64,000 bases of DNA from Sphingomonadales bacterium (GCA_016704425.1 JADJAC010000011.1:434001-498000), one strand, 5' to 3'; shown: positions 41,960-51,146, numbered from the stretch's first letter. A program made the numbers and translations. Notes: generated by a model from the letters alone, not told the origin.

Positions 41960-42505
41960 TCAGGCGTCCGGGTCCTTGTGCAGCCAGTCGGCATGGCGCG
42001 GTGCCTTTTTCGTCCGGCTCCATTCATCGAGCATCAGCGGCGCAACGCGCCGCAGTTCCTGATATTGTTCCGGCTTGCCGATGTTGCACGCCAGTTCGAG
42101 CCTGTGCCCGTTGGGATCAAAGAAATAGATTGACCGGAATATGCCGTGGAAGGTCGGGCCGATCACGTCGATCCCCTGCGCCTCGATATGCGCCTTGGCG
42201 GCCAACAGGGCTTCGAGGCCAGGAACTTCGAATGCAAGATGCTGGACCCAGGCCGGCGTGTTCGGGTCGCGGCCCATGTCCGGCTGGTTGGGCAGTTCGA
42301 AAAAGGCCAGCACATTGCCGCCGCCAGCATCAAGGAAGATGTGCATATAGGGATCATATTCGCCGGTCGATGGCACATGATCTTCGGCAAAGGCCGTTGT
42401 GTAGTCCATGCCGAGGACACGGGCATACCATTCCACTGTTTCCTTCGCATCCTTGCAGCGATAGGCGACGTGATGAATGCGCGAGAGCGTGACCGGGCTT
42501 GTCAT
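41960..42505 (-). CDS. VOC family protein linked to hpd
   Basis: The 181-residue single-module glyoxalase-like protein starts with LSRIHHVAYRCKDAKETVEWY and ends with SIYFFDPNGHRLELACN, which holds the usual His and Glu metal ligands. AWVQHLAFEVPG supplies another histidine. Its ATG overlaps the hpd stop, so the genes are coupled. A role in tyrosine or homogentisate-related metabolism is inferred from position. Confidence 0.87.
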   Translation of the reverse strand: MTSPVTLSRIHHVAYRCKDAKETVEWYARVLGMDYTTAFAEDHVPSTGEYDPYMHIFLDAGGGNVLAFFELPNQPDMGRDPNTPAWVQHLAFEVPGLEALLAAKAHIEAQGIDVIGPTFHGIFRSIYFFDPNGHRLELACNIGKPEQYQELRRVAPLMLDEWSRTKKAPRHADWLHKDPDA

Positions 42506-43593
42506 GCGGCAGTCTCCAGGGCTCCGCGCCGCATCTGGTCGCGTTCCATCGACTTGAACAGCGCAGTGAAATTGCCTTCGCCAAAGCCTTCATCCTTCTT
42601 GCGCTGGATGAATTCGAAAAAGACCGGGCCGACCATCGTCTGCGAGAATATCTGGAGCAGGAGCCGCGGATCGCCATCATCGGTTGAGCCGTCGAGCAGG
42701 ATGCCGCGCGCCTGAAGCTCTGCCACGGGTTCGCCGTGGCCTGGCAGCCGCTCCTCAAGCATTTCGTAATAGGTGGCGGGAGGCGCAGCCATCAATGGCA
42801 CACCCAGCGCCCGGACTCTGTCGAGGCAGGCGATCAGGTCATCACAGATGAAGGCAATGTGCTGGATCCCCTCACCATTATACTGGCGCAGGAATTCCTC
42901 GATCTGGCCGCCGCCGGCCTTGCCCTCTTCGTTGAGTGGAATGCGGATCTTGCCGTCTGGCGCTGTCATCGCGCGGCTCGTGAGGCCGGTATATTCGCCC
43001 TTGATGTCGAAATAGCGGATCTCGCGGAAATTGAAGACCCGCTCATAGAATTTCGCCCAATGGTCCATGCGGCCACCATAGACATTGTGGGTCAGGTGAT
43101 CGATCAGCTTGAAGCCCGCACCCACAGGATGCCGGTCAACCGCGGGCAGATATTCGAAATCGATGTCGTAGATGGAGAGCGCCCCCGGACTCCCTGGGCC
43201 ATAGCGGTCGATCAGGTAAATGATCGCGCCGCCGATGCCGCGGATTGCCGGAAGCCGAAGCTCCATTGGCCCTGTGCGCGTTTCAACCGGTTCGGCTCCG
43301 CGAGCGACTGCTTGGTCATAGGCGAGCTTTGCATTGCGCACCCGAAAGCCCATCCCGCATGCTGAAGGGCCATGTTCGGCCGCAAAATAGGCGGCAGGCG
43401 ACCGTGGTTCGTAATTGGCGATCAGGTTGATTTCGCCCTGCCGCCACAGGTCGACATCCTTGGACCGGTGCCGTGCGATGCGGGTGAAGCCAAGCTTTTC
43501 GAACACGGGCTCAAGCAGACCCTTTTCGGGTGCGCAGAATTCGATGAATTCAAATCCGTCGAGACCAAGCGGATTCTCGAACAGGTCGGCCAT
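42502..43593 (-). CDS. hpd: 4-hydroxyphenylpyruvate dioxygenase
   Basis: The 363-residue product has the two-domain HPPD plan. The catalytic half carries the iron ligands: His in LIDHLTHNVYGGRMDHW, His in EGIQHIAFICDD, and Glu in PVFFEFIQRKKDEGFGEGNF. It converts 4-hydroxyphenylpyruvate to homogentisate. It is transcribed divergently from a MarR gene, with a 20-bp palindrome 21 bases upstream of its ATG. Confidence 0.95.
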   Translation of the reverse strand: MADLFENPLGLDGFEFIEFCAPEKGLLEPVFEKLGFTRIARHRSKDVDLWRQGEINLIANYEPRSPAAYFAAEHGPSACGMGFRVRNAKLAYDQAVARGAEPVETRTGPMELRLPAIRGIGGAIIYLIDRYGPGSPGALSIYDIDFEYLPAVDRHPVGAGFKLIDHLTHNVYGGRMDHWAKFYERVFNFREIRYFDIKGEYTGLTSRAMTAPDGKIRIPLNEEGKAGGGQIEEFLRQYNGEGIQHIAFICDDLIACLDRVRALGVPLMAAPPATYYEMLEERLPGHGEPVAELQARGILLDGSTDDGDPRLLLQIFSQTMVGPVFFEFIQRKKDEGFGEGNFTALFKSMERDQMRRGALETAA

Positions 43594-43614
43594 GATCAGT
43601 CTCCGGGGGGATAG

Positions 43615-43634
43615 ATAGTTTCAATTGCAACTAT
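43615..43634. promoter_or_regulatory. MarR-type palindromic operator
   Basis: The 20-bp site ATAGTTTCAATTGCAACTAT is a palindrome with one mismatched pair. It lies in the 68-bp gap between hpd and the divergent MarR gene, where a dimeric regulator could control both promoters. Size and symmetry fit MarR family operators. Confidence 0.75.
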
Positions 43635-43661
43635 ATTGGAATGTGGTAGGAGTCAACCGCC

Positions 43662-44090
43662 ATGCTGAAACTTGATCACTTCCTGCCTTACCGCCTGTCG
43701 GTCGCGTCCAATGCCGTCAGCAAGCGCATCTCGCAAAGCTATCGCAAGCGCTTCGGCCTCAAGATTCCCGAATGGCGGCTGATTGCCATCCTTGCCGAAC
43801 GGGACAGCATGACGCCGGCGGAGATCGGACAGGCCGGAGAACTGGACAAGATCACCGTCAGCCGCGCCGCTGCGGCGTTGATCGAGCGCGGTCTGGTAAT
43901 GCAACGCCGCAATCCCGGAGACGGACGTTCGCACTTCCTGTCACTCACCAGCGACGGACGCGCGCTTTACTCCGAGATTGCTCCAGCCGCATTGGCGATG
44001 GAAGCGGAACTGCTCGCCGGGTTCAGCGCGGAAGAGCGGGTTGCCCTGGAAACGCTGCTGCGAAGGATTGAGGCTGTGGCACAGGAATGA
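43662..44090 (+). CDS. MarR family regulator of the hpd operon
   Basis: The 142-residue protein has the MarR fold: LKIPEWRLIAILAERDSMTPAEIGQAGELDKITVSRAAAALIERGLVMQRRN, split into recognition helix and wing (NPGDGRSHFLSLTSDG). The palindromic operator lies 27 bases upstream. Autoregulation and control of hpd by a tyrosine-derived acid is the simplest inference. Confidence 0.9.
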   Translation: MLKLDHFLPYRLSVASNAVSKRISQSYRKRFGLKIPEWRLIAILAERDSMTPAEIGQAGELDKITVSRAAAALIERGLVMQRRNPGDGRSHFLSLTSDGRALYSEIAPAALAMEAELLAGFSAEERVALETLLRRIEAVAQE

Positions 44091-44124
44091 GCGCAATCAC
44101 AATGTTCTCGGCACTACCTCGGCA

Positions 44125-44991
44125 TCAACACCCCGCCGGGGTGTAGGGAACTGGAATGCAGCTATAATTGGCGTACGGGCCCGCCCCGACATAGCCGCAT
44201 TGCTGACGATATTGGGTAACCCTGCAGTTTCGGCCACCTCCTTTGGATTGTGAACCACCGGCACTAGCGCTTTGCGCCGGAGCGGGTTTGGGCTTCGGCG
44301 TAATCGCAGCCAGATCGGTCGGCAGTGCTGCCGCCAGCCGTGCCGGGGGTGGCGCGCCGCTGTTCTTCGGTTCAATCGACGTTGCGAGCGACTCGAATCC
44401 GGCATTGAATGCGGCATAATTGGCCTGCGAGTCATAGGCGACCCTCATGATCACGTCCGCGCGGTCGGCTGTCAGGATGATCACATATTGGGTGAAGCGC
44501 GTCTTGCCTGCATCCTTGTCCTGTGACCGGGACTGGAGCGAATAGCCCTCATAGCCGTCATGCGCCGCATCATTGACCAATTGCGGCTCGGTCAGCTTGG
44601 CATCCGGATCGTCTGCAAGGTTGCCAACGGCGATGGCTATGGCCTGGATGGCTGTCTTCTTGCCGTTTGCCTTGAATTGCGCCTTGATCTTGGCGTCCAG
44701 CGGGAAGCCCTGTGTGATCGTGAGAAATCCGCCCAGTTCGCCCGAAATCAGATCGGCCTGGCGAACCATGATCACGCCGCCCTTGGTCTGCACTGCGCGA
44801 TAGCCGGCCGGAACCTTGTAGTAGATGTTTCCAAACAGGCGATCATAGCGCGTCGCGGCTGCCTTGGTCGGCGCGGCGTTGCTTGGTGCAACGATCCCGC
44901 TGCCCCGAGACGCGAGCATCAAACCCCCCGAGCCGAGTGCCGCGCCCAAAAGCGCCGCTGGCACCATGACCTGCAACTTCCTGATCGCCAT
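44125..44991 (-). CDS. Exported protein with cysteine-containing tail, unknown function
   Basis: The 288-residue protein begins with a signal-anchor-like segment (VMVPAALLGAALGSGGLML). A globular region of about 190 residues follows, and then a Pro/Ala/Ser linker (PKPKPAPAQSASAGGSQSKGGG). The last 35 residues hold four cysteines (RNCRVTQYRQQCGYVG, then YSCIPVPYTPAGC), which probably form disulfides outside the cytoplasm. The family is not recognised. A nearby small palindrome (ACACCCC and GGGGTGT) lies inside the last codons. Confidence 0.75.
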   Translation of the reverse strand: MAIRKLQVMVPAALLGAALGSGGLMLASRGSGIVAPSNAAPTKAAATRYDRLFGNIYYKVPAGYRAVQTKGGVIMVRQADLISGELGGFLTITQGFPLDAKIKAQFKANGKKTAIQAIAIAVGNLADDPDAKLTEPQLVNDAAHDGYEGYSLQSRSQDKDAGKTRFTQYVIILTADRADVIMRVAYDSQANYAAFNAGFESLATSIEPKNSGAPPPARLAAALPTDLAAITPKPKPAPAQSASAGGSQSKGGGRNCRVTQYRQQCGYVGAGPYANYSCIPVPYTPAGC

Positions 44992-45137
44992 TTCTACGCT
45001 CCACATTGCTCCAGTTTTGGATACGCGGAAGGTTTTCGATTGGATGCAAATAGACCCGAATTCAAAATTCCCTTGACGTGAACGTCAACTTGCGGCTTCG
45101 CTTTCCGAGACGACTCCCCGCACAAAGGAACCCCGCG

Positions 45138-46292
45138 ATGTCCCTCGATGTTCTCGCCCGCACCGCTTATAATGAAGATCATGAGGCGTTTCGCCAGACG
45201 GTGCGCCAGTTCCTGTTGAAGGAAGTCGCGCCGAACGCCGCCAAGTGGGATGATGACGGGATTGTGCCCAAATCGCTTTGGCCCAAGGCGGGCGAACTCG
45301 GCCTGCTCTGCCCGACGGTGCCGGAGGAATATGGCGGGCTGGGCCTGGATTTCGGATATAATGCGATCGTCGATGAGGAATCGGCCTATTATGGCGAAGT
45401 TGCCACCGGCTTTTCGCTCCAGTCGGATATCGTTGCGAACTATATCATTTCCTATGGGTCGGAAGAACAGAAGAAGCAGTGGCTGCCCAAGCTCGTCTCA
45501 GGTGAGACAATCACCGCCATAGCGATGACGGAACCGGGCACGGGGTCCGACCTGCAGGGAATGCGGACAACCGCGAAGAAGGATGGCAACCATTATGTCA
45601 TCAACGGATCGAAGACCTACATCACCAACGGCCAGAATGCCGACCTGATCCTCGTCTGCGCAAAGACCGACACCGAAGTCCAGCCGGCGTGGAAGGGCGT
45701 ATCGATCATCCTGGTCGAAGCAGAGCGCGAGGGCTTCAAGCGCGGGCGTAACCTCGACAAGATCGGTCAGGACGCCGCAGACACGTCGGAACTTTTCTTC
45801 GAAGATGTCCGCGTGCCGATGACCAATTGCCTTGGCGAAGAAGGCAAGGGCTTCATCTACCTGATGAGCGAACTGCCGCAGGAACGCCTGTCGATCGCGG
45901 TTTCTGCCCAGGCTGCGGCGCAAAAGGCCTTTGACGATACGGTTGCCTTCACGCGCGACCGCAAGGCCTTTGGAAAGCCCATTCTTGATTTCCAGAACAG
46001 CCGCTTCGTGCTGGCCGATCTGAAGGCAAAGCTCCAGGTTGGCTGGGCGCATCTCGATTGGGCGCTGACCCGCCACCTCAAGCGCGAACTGACGCCCGAA
46101 GAAGGCGCGGCGGCCAAGCTCTGGCACACGGAATTGCAGTGGGAAGTGATGGACAAGTGTCTGCAGCTGCACGGCGGCGCTGGCTATATGAACGAATATC
46201 CCATTGCCCGCGCCTGGCGCTCCGCCCGCGTCACGCGGATTTTCGGCGGGACGAGCGAGATCATGAAGGAACTGATCGGGCGGAAGCTCTAG
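45138..46292 (+). CDS. Acyl-CoA dehydrogenase
   Basis: The 384-residue flavoenzyme has the ACAD landmarks: AIAMTEPGTGSDLQGMRT for FAD and substrate, the arginine-rich QERLSIAVSAQAAA helix, DKCLQLHGGAGYMNEYPIARAWR, and the terminal FGGTSEIMKELIGRKL. It introduces a 2,3-double bond into acyl-CoA esters and passes electrons to ETF. A long-chain or branched-chain substrate is likely but not settled. The start at 45138 follows AAAGGAACC. It is a single gene between two hypothetical exported proteins. Confidence 0.92.
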   Translation: MSLDVLARTAYNEDHEAFRQTVRQFLLKEVAPNAAKWDDDGIVPKSLWPKAGELGLLCPTVPEEYGGLGLDFGYNAIVDEESAYYGEVATGFSLQSDIVANYIISYGSEEQKKQWLPKLVSGETITAIAMTEPGTGSDLQGMRTTAKKDGNHYVINGSKTYITNGQNADLILVCAKTDTEVQPAWKGVSIILVEAEREGFKRGRNLDKIGQDAADTSELFFEDVRVPMTNCLGEEGKGFIYLMSELPQERLSIAVSAQAAAQKAFDDTVAFTRDRKAFGKPILDFQNSRFVLADLKAKLQVGWAHLDWALTRHLKRELTPEEGAAAKLWHTELQWEVMDKCLQLHGGAGYMNEYPIARAWRSARVTRIFGGTSEIMKELIGRKL

Positions 46293-46305
46293 TGTTGCAA
46301 GCGGC

Positions 46306-46800
46306 TCAGTAAGCCTGTTCGGTATAGGCGAGGAACAGCGTTCCCGCCTCGATGTTGACGTTCTTGCCCTTGCCGAGCGGAACGCGCAGGACCCCCTCAT
46401 TGACGGATGCGCCAATCGGTCGGCCACGTTCGGCAGTCGATCCGGAAATCTTGATCCGGTCTTCGCCGACTATCACATAATCGGCATCGATCACGACACT
46501 CCCGGTCTTCCCGAACCCGCCGGGCGCCGTCACTTCGGAGACATGGCCTTTGACCGAAGCTCCGGCCGGGATCACGATGATGCCATTGTAGGCAACCGCG
46601 TCGGCGACCTTGAGGTAGACGGCGTCGTCCACCCGCGCCGCCTTTGAAGAAATGCCATAGTCGGTCCGGACCTTGATTTCGGTGCCGCGCGGAAGGCGGA
46701 CGATCTTGGCAGCCTCTGCCGGGGGTTCGGCCCCAAGTCGATCAACTGCCGCCCCAAGCAGCAGAAGGCCGAGAAACGCTGTAACAATGGGTGTTCGCAT
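46306..46800 (-). CDS. Small secreted beta-rich protein of unknown function
   Basis: The 164-residue product has a signal peptide (MRTPIVTAFLGLLLLGAAVDRLGA). A mostly beta-strand domain follows, with LPRGTEIKVRTDYGISSK, IVIPAGASVKGHVSEV and FGKTGSVVIDADYV. This looks like a conserved family of periplasmic proteins with an SH3-like or barrel fold, but I cannot name it. The ATG at 46800 follows AAGGAGCGAAT. Confidence 0.75.
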   Translation of the reverse strand: MRTPIVTAFLGLLLLGAAVDRLGAEPPAEAAKIVRLPRGTEIKVRTDYGISSKAARVDDAVYLKVADAVAYNGIIVIPAGASVKGHVSEVTAPGGFGKTGSVVIDADYVIVGEDRIKISGSTAERGRPIGASVNEGVLRVPLGKGKNVNIEAGTLFLAYTEQAY

Positions 46801-46970
46801 ATTCGCTCCTTCGGCCGGAATGTCGGTGTGACTCAATCTCGTACAGCTGGTCTTACCAGATTGGATGAGTCGCGTCGAACCTGACGCGCGCTGAAAATTC
46901 GCTCAAAACCTGGATGTGTTCAGGAATGCCCCCTAGCCAGCCATCGCGTTTTGGGCGATGAAGCATTCCC

Positions 46971-47720
46971 ATGCGCAGGGGCAATCGACAGGCAGCGACA
47001 CACGGCAACCGGCCGCGATTCTGGGGTCGTCATGCCGTGATTGCGGCGCTTGCCAATCCTGAACGCGTCGTCAGGAAGATCTGGGGCACACGTGAGGCGC
47101 TTGGCGCGTTGGAGCTGCCGCCCGTCCTGCCCATCACCTATGCCGATGTGGCCGATCTGGGGCGAATGGTGCCGTCCGATGCGCCGCATCAGGGCCTTGT
47201 AGCCGAAGTCGAGCCGCTGGACGATGTCTGGCTGGGCGAGTTGCTCGATCGCGGTGCTGAAGACAGGCGCCCCCTGCTAGTGCTTGATCAGGTGACGGAC
47301 CCGCACAATGTCGGGGCGATCCTGCGGTCAGCGGCGGCCTTTGATGCTCTGGGGATCGTGACGCAGGACCGGCATGCCCCGCCCGAATCCGGAACGGTGG
47401 CACGGGCGGCTTCGGGCGCGCTTGAAGTTGTTCCCTGGGTTCGGGTGGTCAACCTCGCGCGGGCGCTTGAGGAAATTGCCGAGGCTGGTTTCTGGCGGAT
47501 AGGGCTGACCGGCCACGCGCGCCAGACACTTGCCGAAGCGATGGGCCCCCAAAAGGTGGCGCTTGTCCTCGGAGCAGAAGGGGAAGGCATGCGCCAGAAC
47601 ACCGAGGCGCATTGCGACGAGCTGGCGAAATTGCCGATCAGCGGCAAGGTCGAAAGCCTGAATGTTTCGAACGCAGCGGCAATCGCACTGTATGCCGCCG
47701 TCACGCGGAAGGAAGATTGA
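46971..47720 (+). CDS. rlmB: 23S rRNA (guanosine-2'-O-)-methyltransferase, TrmH/SpoU family
   Basis: The 249-residue SPOUT enzyme has the substrate-binding N-domain from FWGRHAVIAALANPERVVRKIW and the three SPOUT motifs: VTDPHNVGAILRSAAAFDA, LVLGAEGEGMR and KVESLNVSNAAAIALYA. These match the RlmB group, which 2'-O-methylates 23S rRNA in helix 92. It is followed one base after its stop by a lipoprotein gene, probably in one transcript. Confidence 0.9.
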   Translation: MRRGNRQAATHGNRPRFWGRHAVIAALANPERVVRKIWGTREALGALELPPVLPITYADVADLGRMVPSDAPHQGLVAEVEPLDDVWLGELLDRGAEDRRPLLVLDQVTDPHNVGAILRSAAAFDALGIVTQDRHAPPESGTVARAASGALEVVPWVRVVNLARALEEIAEAGFWRIGLTGHARQTLAEAMGPQKVALVLGAEGEGMRQNTEAHCDELAKLPISGKVESLNVSNAAAIALYAAVTRKED

Positions 47721-47721
47721 C

Positions 47722-48582
47722 ATGAAGACCATGCTGCGCCTGATGGCGGTTCTGTTTTTGCCTTTGGCGCTGACCAGCTGTTTCCTCATTCCGGGTGCCT
47801 TCACGTCGAACCTCGACCTGCGCAAGGACGGCAATTTCACCTTTGCCTATCAGGGCGAAATCATTTTCCAGTCTCCGGACGAGATGATGAAGGACGGCAA
47901 GACGGACGTCTGGACCGATGACAAGGCCAACTGCTCCGGCCCGATCCAGGGGGCGAAGCAAAATGGCGATGAAGAGGCTGTGTCCGAAGAGGATCGTCCC
48001 TGCACCAAGGCTGAAATGGCGGAAAAGAAGAAGGCGTGGGAAGCAGAGCAAAAGGCCTCGGCTGACAAGAAGCTCAAGGACAGCCAGCAGTTTGCAGCAC
48101 TTTTCGGATATAGTCCGCTTGATGACGCCGCCAACCAGAAGTTCGCGGCACAACTGATGAGATATGACGGCTGGAAGTCCGTAGTCTACAAGGGCAAGGG
48201 CGTCTTTCAGGTCGACTACCGGATCACAGGGAAACTCGGTTATGATTTCATCTTCCCGACTTTCCCGCAGGGCGATTTCATCATTCCCTTTGTCCAGTTG
48301 CGCAAGCGAGACCAGGAGGCCGTCGCAGTTTCGGCACCGGCGCTGATTGGCGGCGGCTTGCGCGGGATGGCAGCAAAGATGAAGGCCATCGGCGCGCCCG
48401 ATGCCAAGGATGTTCCGCAATCGACGCGGACCCGGGGCACGCTGACCGTTACGACTGACGGCGAAATCCTGACCAACAATACAGAGAATGGTCCGATCAA
48501 CGTCGCCAATGGCCGCGCACTCAGCTGGTCGATCGACTCCTCGAGCGAAAAGGTGCCCGAAGCGCTGGTGCGATTGCAATGA
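47722..48582 (+). CDS. Lipoprotein of unknown function
   Basis: The 286-residue product has a lipoprotein signal with lipobox LTSC (LMAVLFLPLALTSCFLIPG), so the cysteine at residue 18 would be acylated. A charged helix region (EMAEKKKAWEAEQKASADKKLKDSQQ) separates two beta-rich parts. The closing segment has NGPINVANGRALSW. I recognise a sphingomonad pattern but no function. It is cotranscribed with rlmB and ends right before a hairpin repeat. Confidence 0.8.
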   Translation: MKTMLRLMAVLFLPLALTSCFLIPGAFTSNLDLRKDGNFTFAYQGEIIFQSPDEMMKDGKTDVWTDDKANCSGPIQGAKQNGDEEAVSEEDRPCTKAEMAEKKKAWEAEQKASADKKLKDSQQFAALFGYSPLDDAANQKFAAQLMRYDGWKSVVYKGKGVFQVDYRITGKLGYDFIFPTFPQGDFIIPFVQLRKRDQEAVAVSAPALIGGGLRGMAAKMKAIGAPDAKDVPQSTRTRGTLTVTTDGEILTNNTENGPINVANGRALSWSIDSSSEKVPEALVRLQ

Positions 48583-48585
48583 TTT

Positions 48586-48613
48586 CGTCGCCCCTGCCTG
48601 TGCAGGGGCGACG
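48586..48613. repeat. Hairpin repeat, copy A (REP-like)
   Basis: A perfect 12-bp stem (CGTCGCCCCTGC paired with GCAGGGGCGACG) closes a 4-base loop. A nearly identical copy lies at 57641-57668. It sits between convergent genes, 3 bases past the lipoprotein stop, so it may also act as a bidirectional transcription end, though it lacks a T-tract. Confidence 0.75.
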
Positions 48614-48615
48614 CG

Positions 48616-49656
48616 CTATTGGCTATGAAGCCTCCAGCCAATCGCTTCCCCGGCGTGAAACGGCACCAGTTCGGTGCCATCTGCATCGATCCGGTCTGGC
48701 ACTTGCAAGGGGCGCCGCTCCAGCGTGACTGTGCCGGGATTGAGCGGAAGCCCATAAAATCGCGGCCCGAATTCCGATGCAAAGCCTTCCAGCCGATCGA
48801 GCGCGCCGTCTTCATCGAAAGCGGCCGCATAGCTTTCAAGTGCATAGGGCGCGTTGAAAATGCCCGCGCAGCCACAGGCTGCTTCCTTGGTGTGGCGCGC
48901 GTGCGGCGCGCTGTCGGTGCCAAGGAAGAATTTGGGTGAGCCCGATACAGCCGCCTTGCGGATCGCCAGCCGGTGCTGTTCGCGCTTGGCAACGGGCAGG
49001 CAATAGGCATGGGGTCGAATGCCACCTGCGAACATCGCGTTGCGGTTGATGTGCAGATGGTGGGGTGTGATCGTCGCGGCAATGTTGGCAGGGGCAGAGG
49101 CCACAAACTCTGCTGCGTCTGCGGTCGTGATGTGTTCGAAGACGATCTTGAGCGCGGGCAACTGCCGCGACAACGGGGCCAATATGCGTTCGATGAAGAT
49201 CGCCTCGCGGTCGAAAATGTCCGTGGTCGGATCAGTCACCTCGCCGTGCACGAGGAGCGGCATGCCGATCGCCTGCATTCGTTCGAGCACGGGCATGATG
49301 GTGCGAATATCCGTCACGCCATGGGCCGAATTGGTCGTGGCGTGCGCGGGATAGAGCTTGCACGCCGTGAACACCCCTTCAGCATGGCCACGGGCGATTT
49401 CATCAGCATCGCTGCTGTCTGTCAGATAGGCAACAATCAGCGGGGTGAAATCCATGCCCGCAGGAATCGCCGCCTCGATCCGTGAGCGGTAGGCAAGGCC
49501 TTCGGCCACATTGGTTACGGGTGGGGACAGGTTCGGCATGACAATCGCGCGCGCGAACTGGTGGGCCGTGTAGGGCAAGACGGCCTGCATCATGGCGCCA
49601 TCGCGCAGATGGACGTGCCAGTCATCGGGGCGCCGGATGGTGAGGCTGTCGGTCAT
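48616..49656 (-). CDS. pyrC: Dihydroorotase (class II, PyrC type)
   Basis: The 346-residue protein starts MTDSLTIRRPDDWHVHLRDG, with the zinc-binding HxH. It continues with VFTACKLYPAHATTNS, where the lysine is the carboxylated metal bridge, then LLVHGEVT, EHITTAD and the late GTDSAPHARHTKE. Length and motifs match E. coli-type PyrC. It cyclises carbamoyl aspartate in pyrimidine synthesis. Confidence 0.94.
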   Translation of the reverse strand: MTDSLTIRRPDDWHVHLRDGAMMQAVLPYTAHQFARAIVMPNLSPPVTNVAEGLAYRSRIEAAIPAGMDFTPLIVAYLTDSSDADEIARGHAEGVFTACKLYPAHATTNSAHGVTDIRTIMPVLERMQAIGMPLLVHGEVTDPTTDIFDREAIFIERILAPLSRQLPALKIVFEHITTADAAEFVASAPANIAATITPHHLHINRNAMFAGGIRPHAYCLPVAKREQHRLAIRKAAVSGSPKFFLGTDSAPHARHTKEAACGCAGIFNAPYALESYAAAFDEDGALDRLEGFASEFGPRFYGLPLNPGTVTLERRPLQVPDRIDADGTELVPFHAGEAIGWRLHSQ

Positions 49657-49694
49657 GCAAGGCTCCGGCTTGGTTTTCCTGCAACTCCCCCTAA

Positions 49695-50363
49695 ATGGGG
49701 ATGATGACGAAAACCACCCTTGTCGATCGTGCGCTGGTTCGCTTGTCCGGAGAAGACGTGCGCGGCTTCCTTCAGGGCCTCGTGACAAACGATGTTCTGG
49801 GCCCGCTGCCAGTCTGGGCCGGGCTGCTGACGCCGCAAGGCAAGGCCCTGTTCGATTTTCTGGTCTGGGCCGATGGGGATGACCTGTTGCTGGACTGCGA
49901 AGCGAGTGAGACCCCGGCACTCGTCAAGCGCCTGTCAATGTACCGCTTGCGCAAACCCATCACGATAGCGCTCGACCCGTCGCTCGCCGTGCATTGGTCA
50001 CCTGCGGCAGGGCGGGGCGTCCCTGATCCGCGCGATCCGGGCCTTGGCTTTCGCTGGATTGCCCCGCCTGAAAAGCCGGCGGAGGGCTGGCATGCGCAAC
50101 GCCTTTCGCGCGGCATTGTCGAAGGCATTGCCGAATTGGGCAGCGACAAGACGCTCTGGCTCGAATGCAATGCGCGCGAACAGAATGGCGTGAGCTTCAC
50201 CAAGGGCTGTTACGTCGGGCAGGAAAATACCGCGCGGATGCATCACCGAGACAAGGTCAACCGCAAGCTGGTTGTCGAGCCCGTTTCGTCCGCAAATGGA
50301 GACGCGCGCGCCGTCTATCCCGAACTTGGCCTCGCCGTTCGCGTGGCACGCGTCGGGTCCTAG
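49695..50363 (+). CDS. ygfZ: Folate-binding Fe-S cluster assembly protein YgfZ
   Basis: The 222-residue product has LSGEDVRGFLQGLVTNDV, LTPQGKALFDFLV and the diagnostic KGCYVGQENTARM near residue 175 (the K-G-C-x-x-G-Q-E motif). YgfZ binds tetrahydrofolate and helps build or repair some iron-sulfur proteins. It is divergent from pyrC across a 38-base gap. In-frame ATGs at 49701 and 49704 are alternative starts. Confidence 0.9.
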   Translation: MGMMTKTTLVDRALVRLSGEDVRGFLQGLVTNDVLGPLPVWAGLLTPQGKALFDFLVWADGDDLLLDCEASETPALVKRLSMYRLRKPITIALDPSLAVHWSPAAGRGVPDPRDPGLGFRWIAPPEKPAEGWHAQRLSRGIVEGIAELGSDKTLWLECNAREQNGVSFTKGCYVGQENTARMHHRDKVNRKLVVEPVSSANGDARAVYPELGLAVRVARVGS

Positions 50364-50366
50364 AGC

Positions 50367-51146
50367 CTATTTGCCCCGCTTCTTGCGGTGCGTTTCCAGG
50401 TCGAGAACAGCGCTGTCCACGCCTTCCGGCAAAAGGCCCATGCGCCGCGCGACTTCCTGATAGGCTTCGACTTCGCCGCCCATGTCCCGGCGGAAGCGGT
50501 CCTTGTCGAGCTTTTCGTTGGTCGCAATATCCCACAGGCGGCAGCCATCGGGGCTGATCTCGTCAGCCAGGATGATGCGCGAAAAGTCATTTTCCCAGAT
50601 GCGCCCGAATTCGAGCTTGAAATCGACAAGACGAATGCCGATCCCGGCGAACATCCCCGACATGAAGTCGTTGATGCGGATCGCCATGTCCGAAATGTCG
50701 TGCATTTCTTCCTGGCTCGCCCAGCCGAAACAGGCAATGTGTTCGTCGGTAATCAGCGGATCGCCCAGAGCGTCGTCCTTGTAATAATATTCAAGGATCG
50801 TCCGCGGGAGCTGCTCGCCTTCTTCAATGCCCAGGCGCTTCGAGAGCGAACCGGCGGCCACGTTGCGCACCACGACTTCGATCGGAACGATCTCCACCTG
50901 GCGGACAAGCTGTTCGCGCATGTTCAGGCGCTTGATGAAATGGTGCGGAATGCCGATGTGGCCCAGCAAGGTGAAGACGTGCTCGGAAATGCGGTTGTTG
51001 ATCACGCCCTTGCCGTTGATCGTGCCCTTCTTCTGGGCATTGAACGCCGTCGCATCATCCTTGAAATACTGGATCAGCGTGCCGGGTTCTGGCCCCTCAT
51101 AGAGGATCTTGGCCTTGCCTTCGTAAATCTGGCGGCGGCGGTTCAT
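50367..51146 (-). CDS. purC: Phosphoribosylaminoimidazole-succinocarboxamide synthase
   Basis: The 259-residue product starts MNRRRQIYEGKAKILYEG and has VPIEVVVRNVAAGSL, DFKLEFG and DEISPDGCRLWD, all typical of bacterial SAICAR synthetase. It catalyses an ATP-dependent step of purine synthesis, adding aspartate to CAIR. The ATG at 51146 matches the conserved N-terminus; the frame upstream is not used. Confidence 0.96.
   Translation of the reverse strand: MNRRRQIYEGKAKILYEGPEPGTLIQYFKDDATAFNAQKKGTINGKGVINNRISEHVFTLLGHIGIPHHFIKRLNMREQLVRQVEIVPIEVVVRNVAAGSLSKRLGIEEGEQLPRTILEYYYKDDALGDPLITDEHIACFGWASQEEMHDISDMAIRINDFMSGMFAGIGIRLVDFKLEFGRIWENDFSRIILADEISPDGCRLWDIATNEKLDKDRFRRDMGGEVEAYQEVARRMGLLPEGVDSAVLDLETHRKKRGK

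Noticed and set aside
44131..44148. Terminator made by ACACCCC and GGGGTGT
   Set aside because: It lies inside the last codons of the exported-protein gene and no T-tract follows on either strand.
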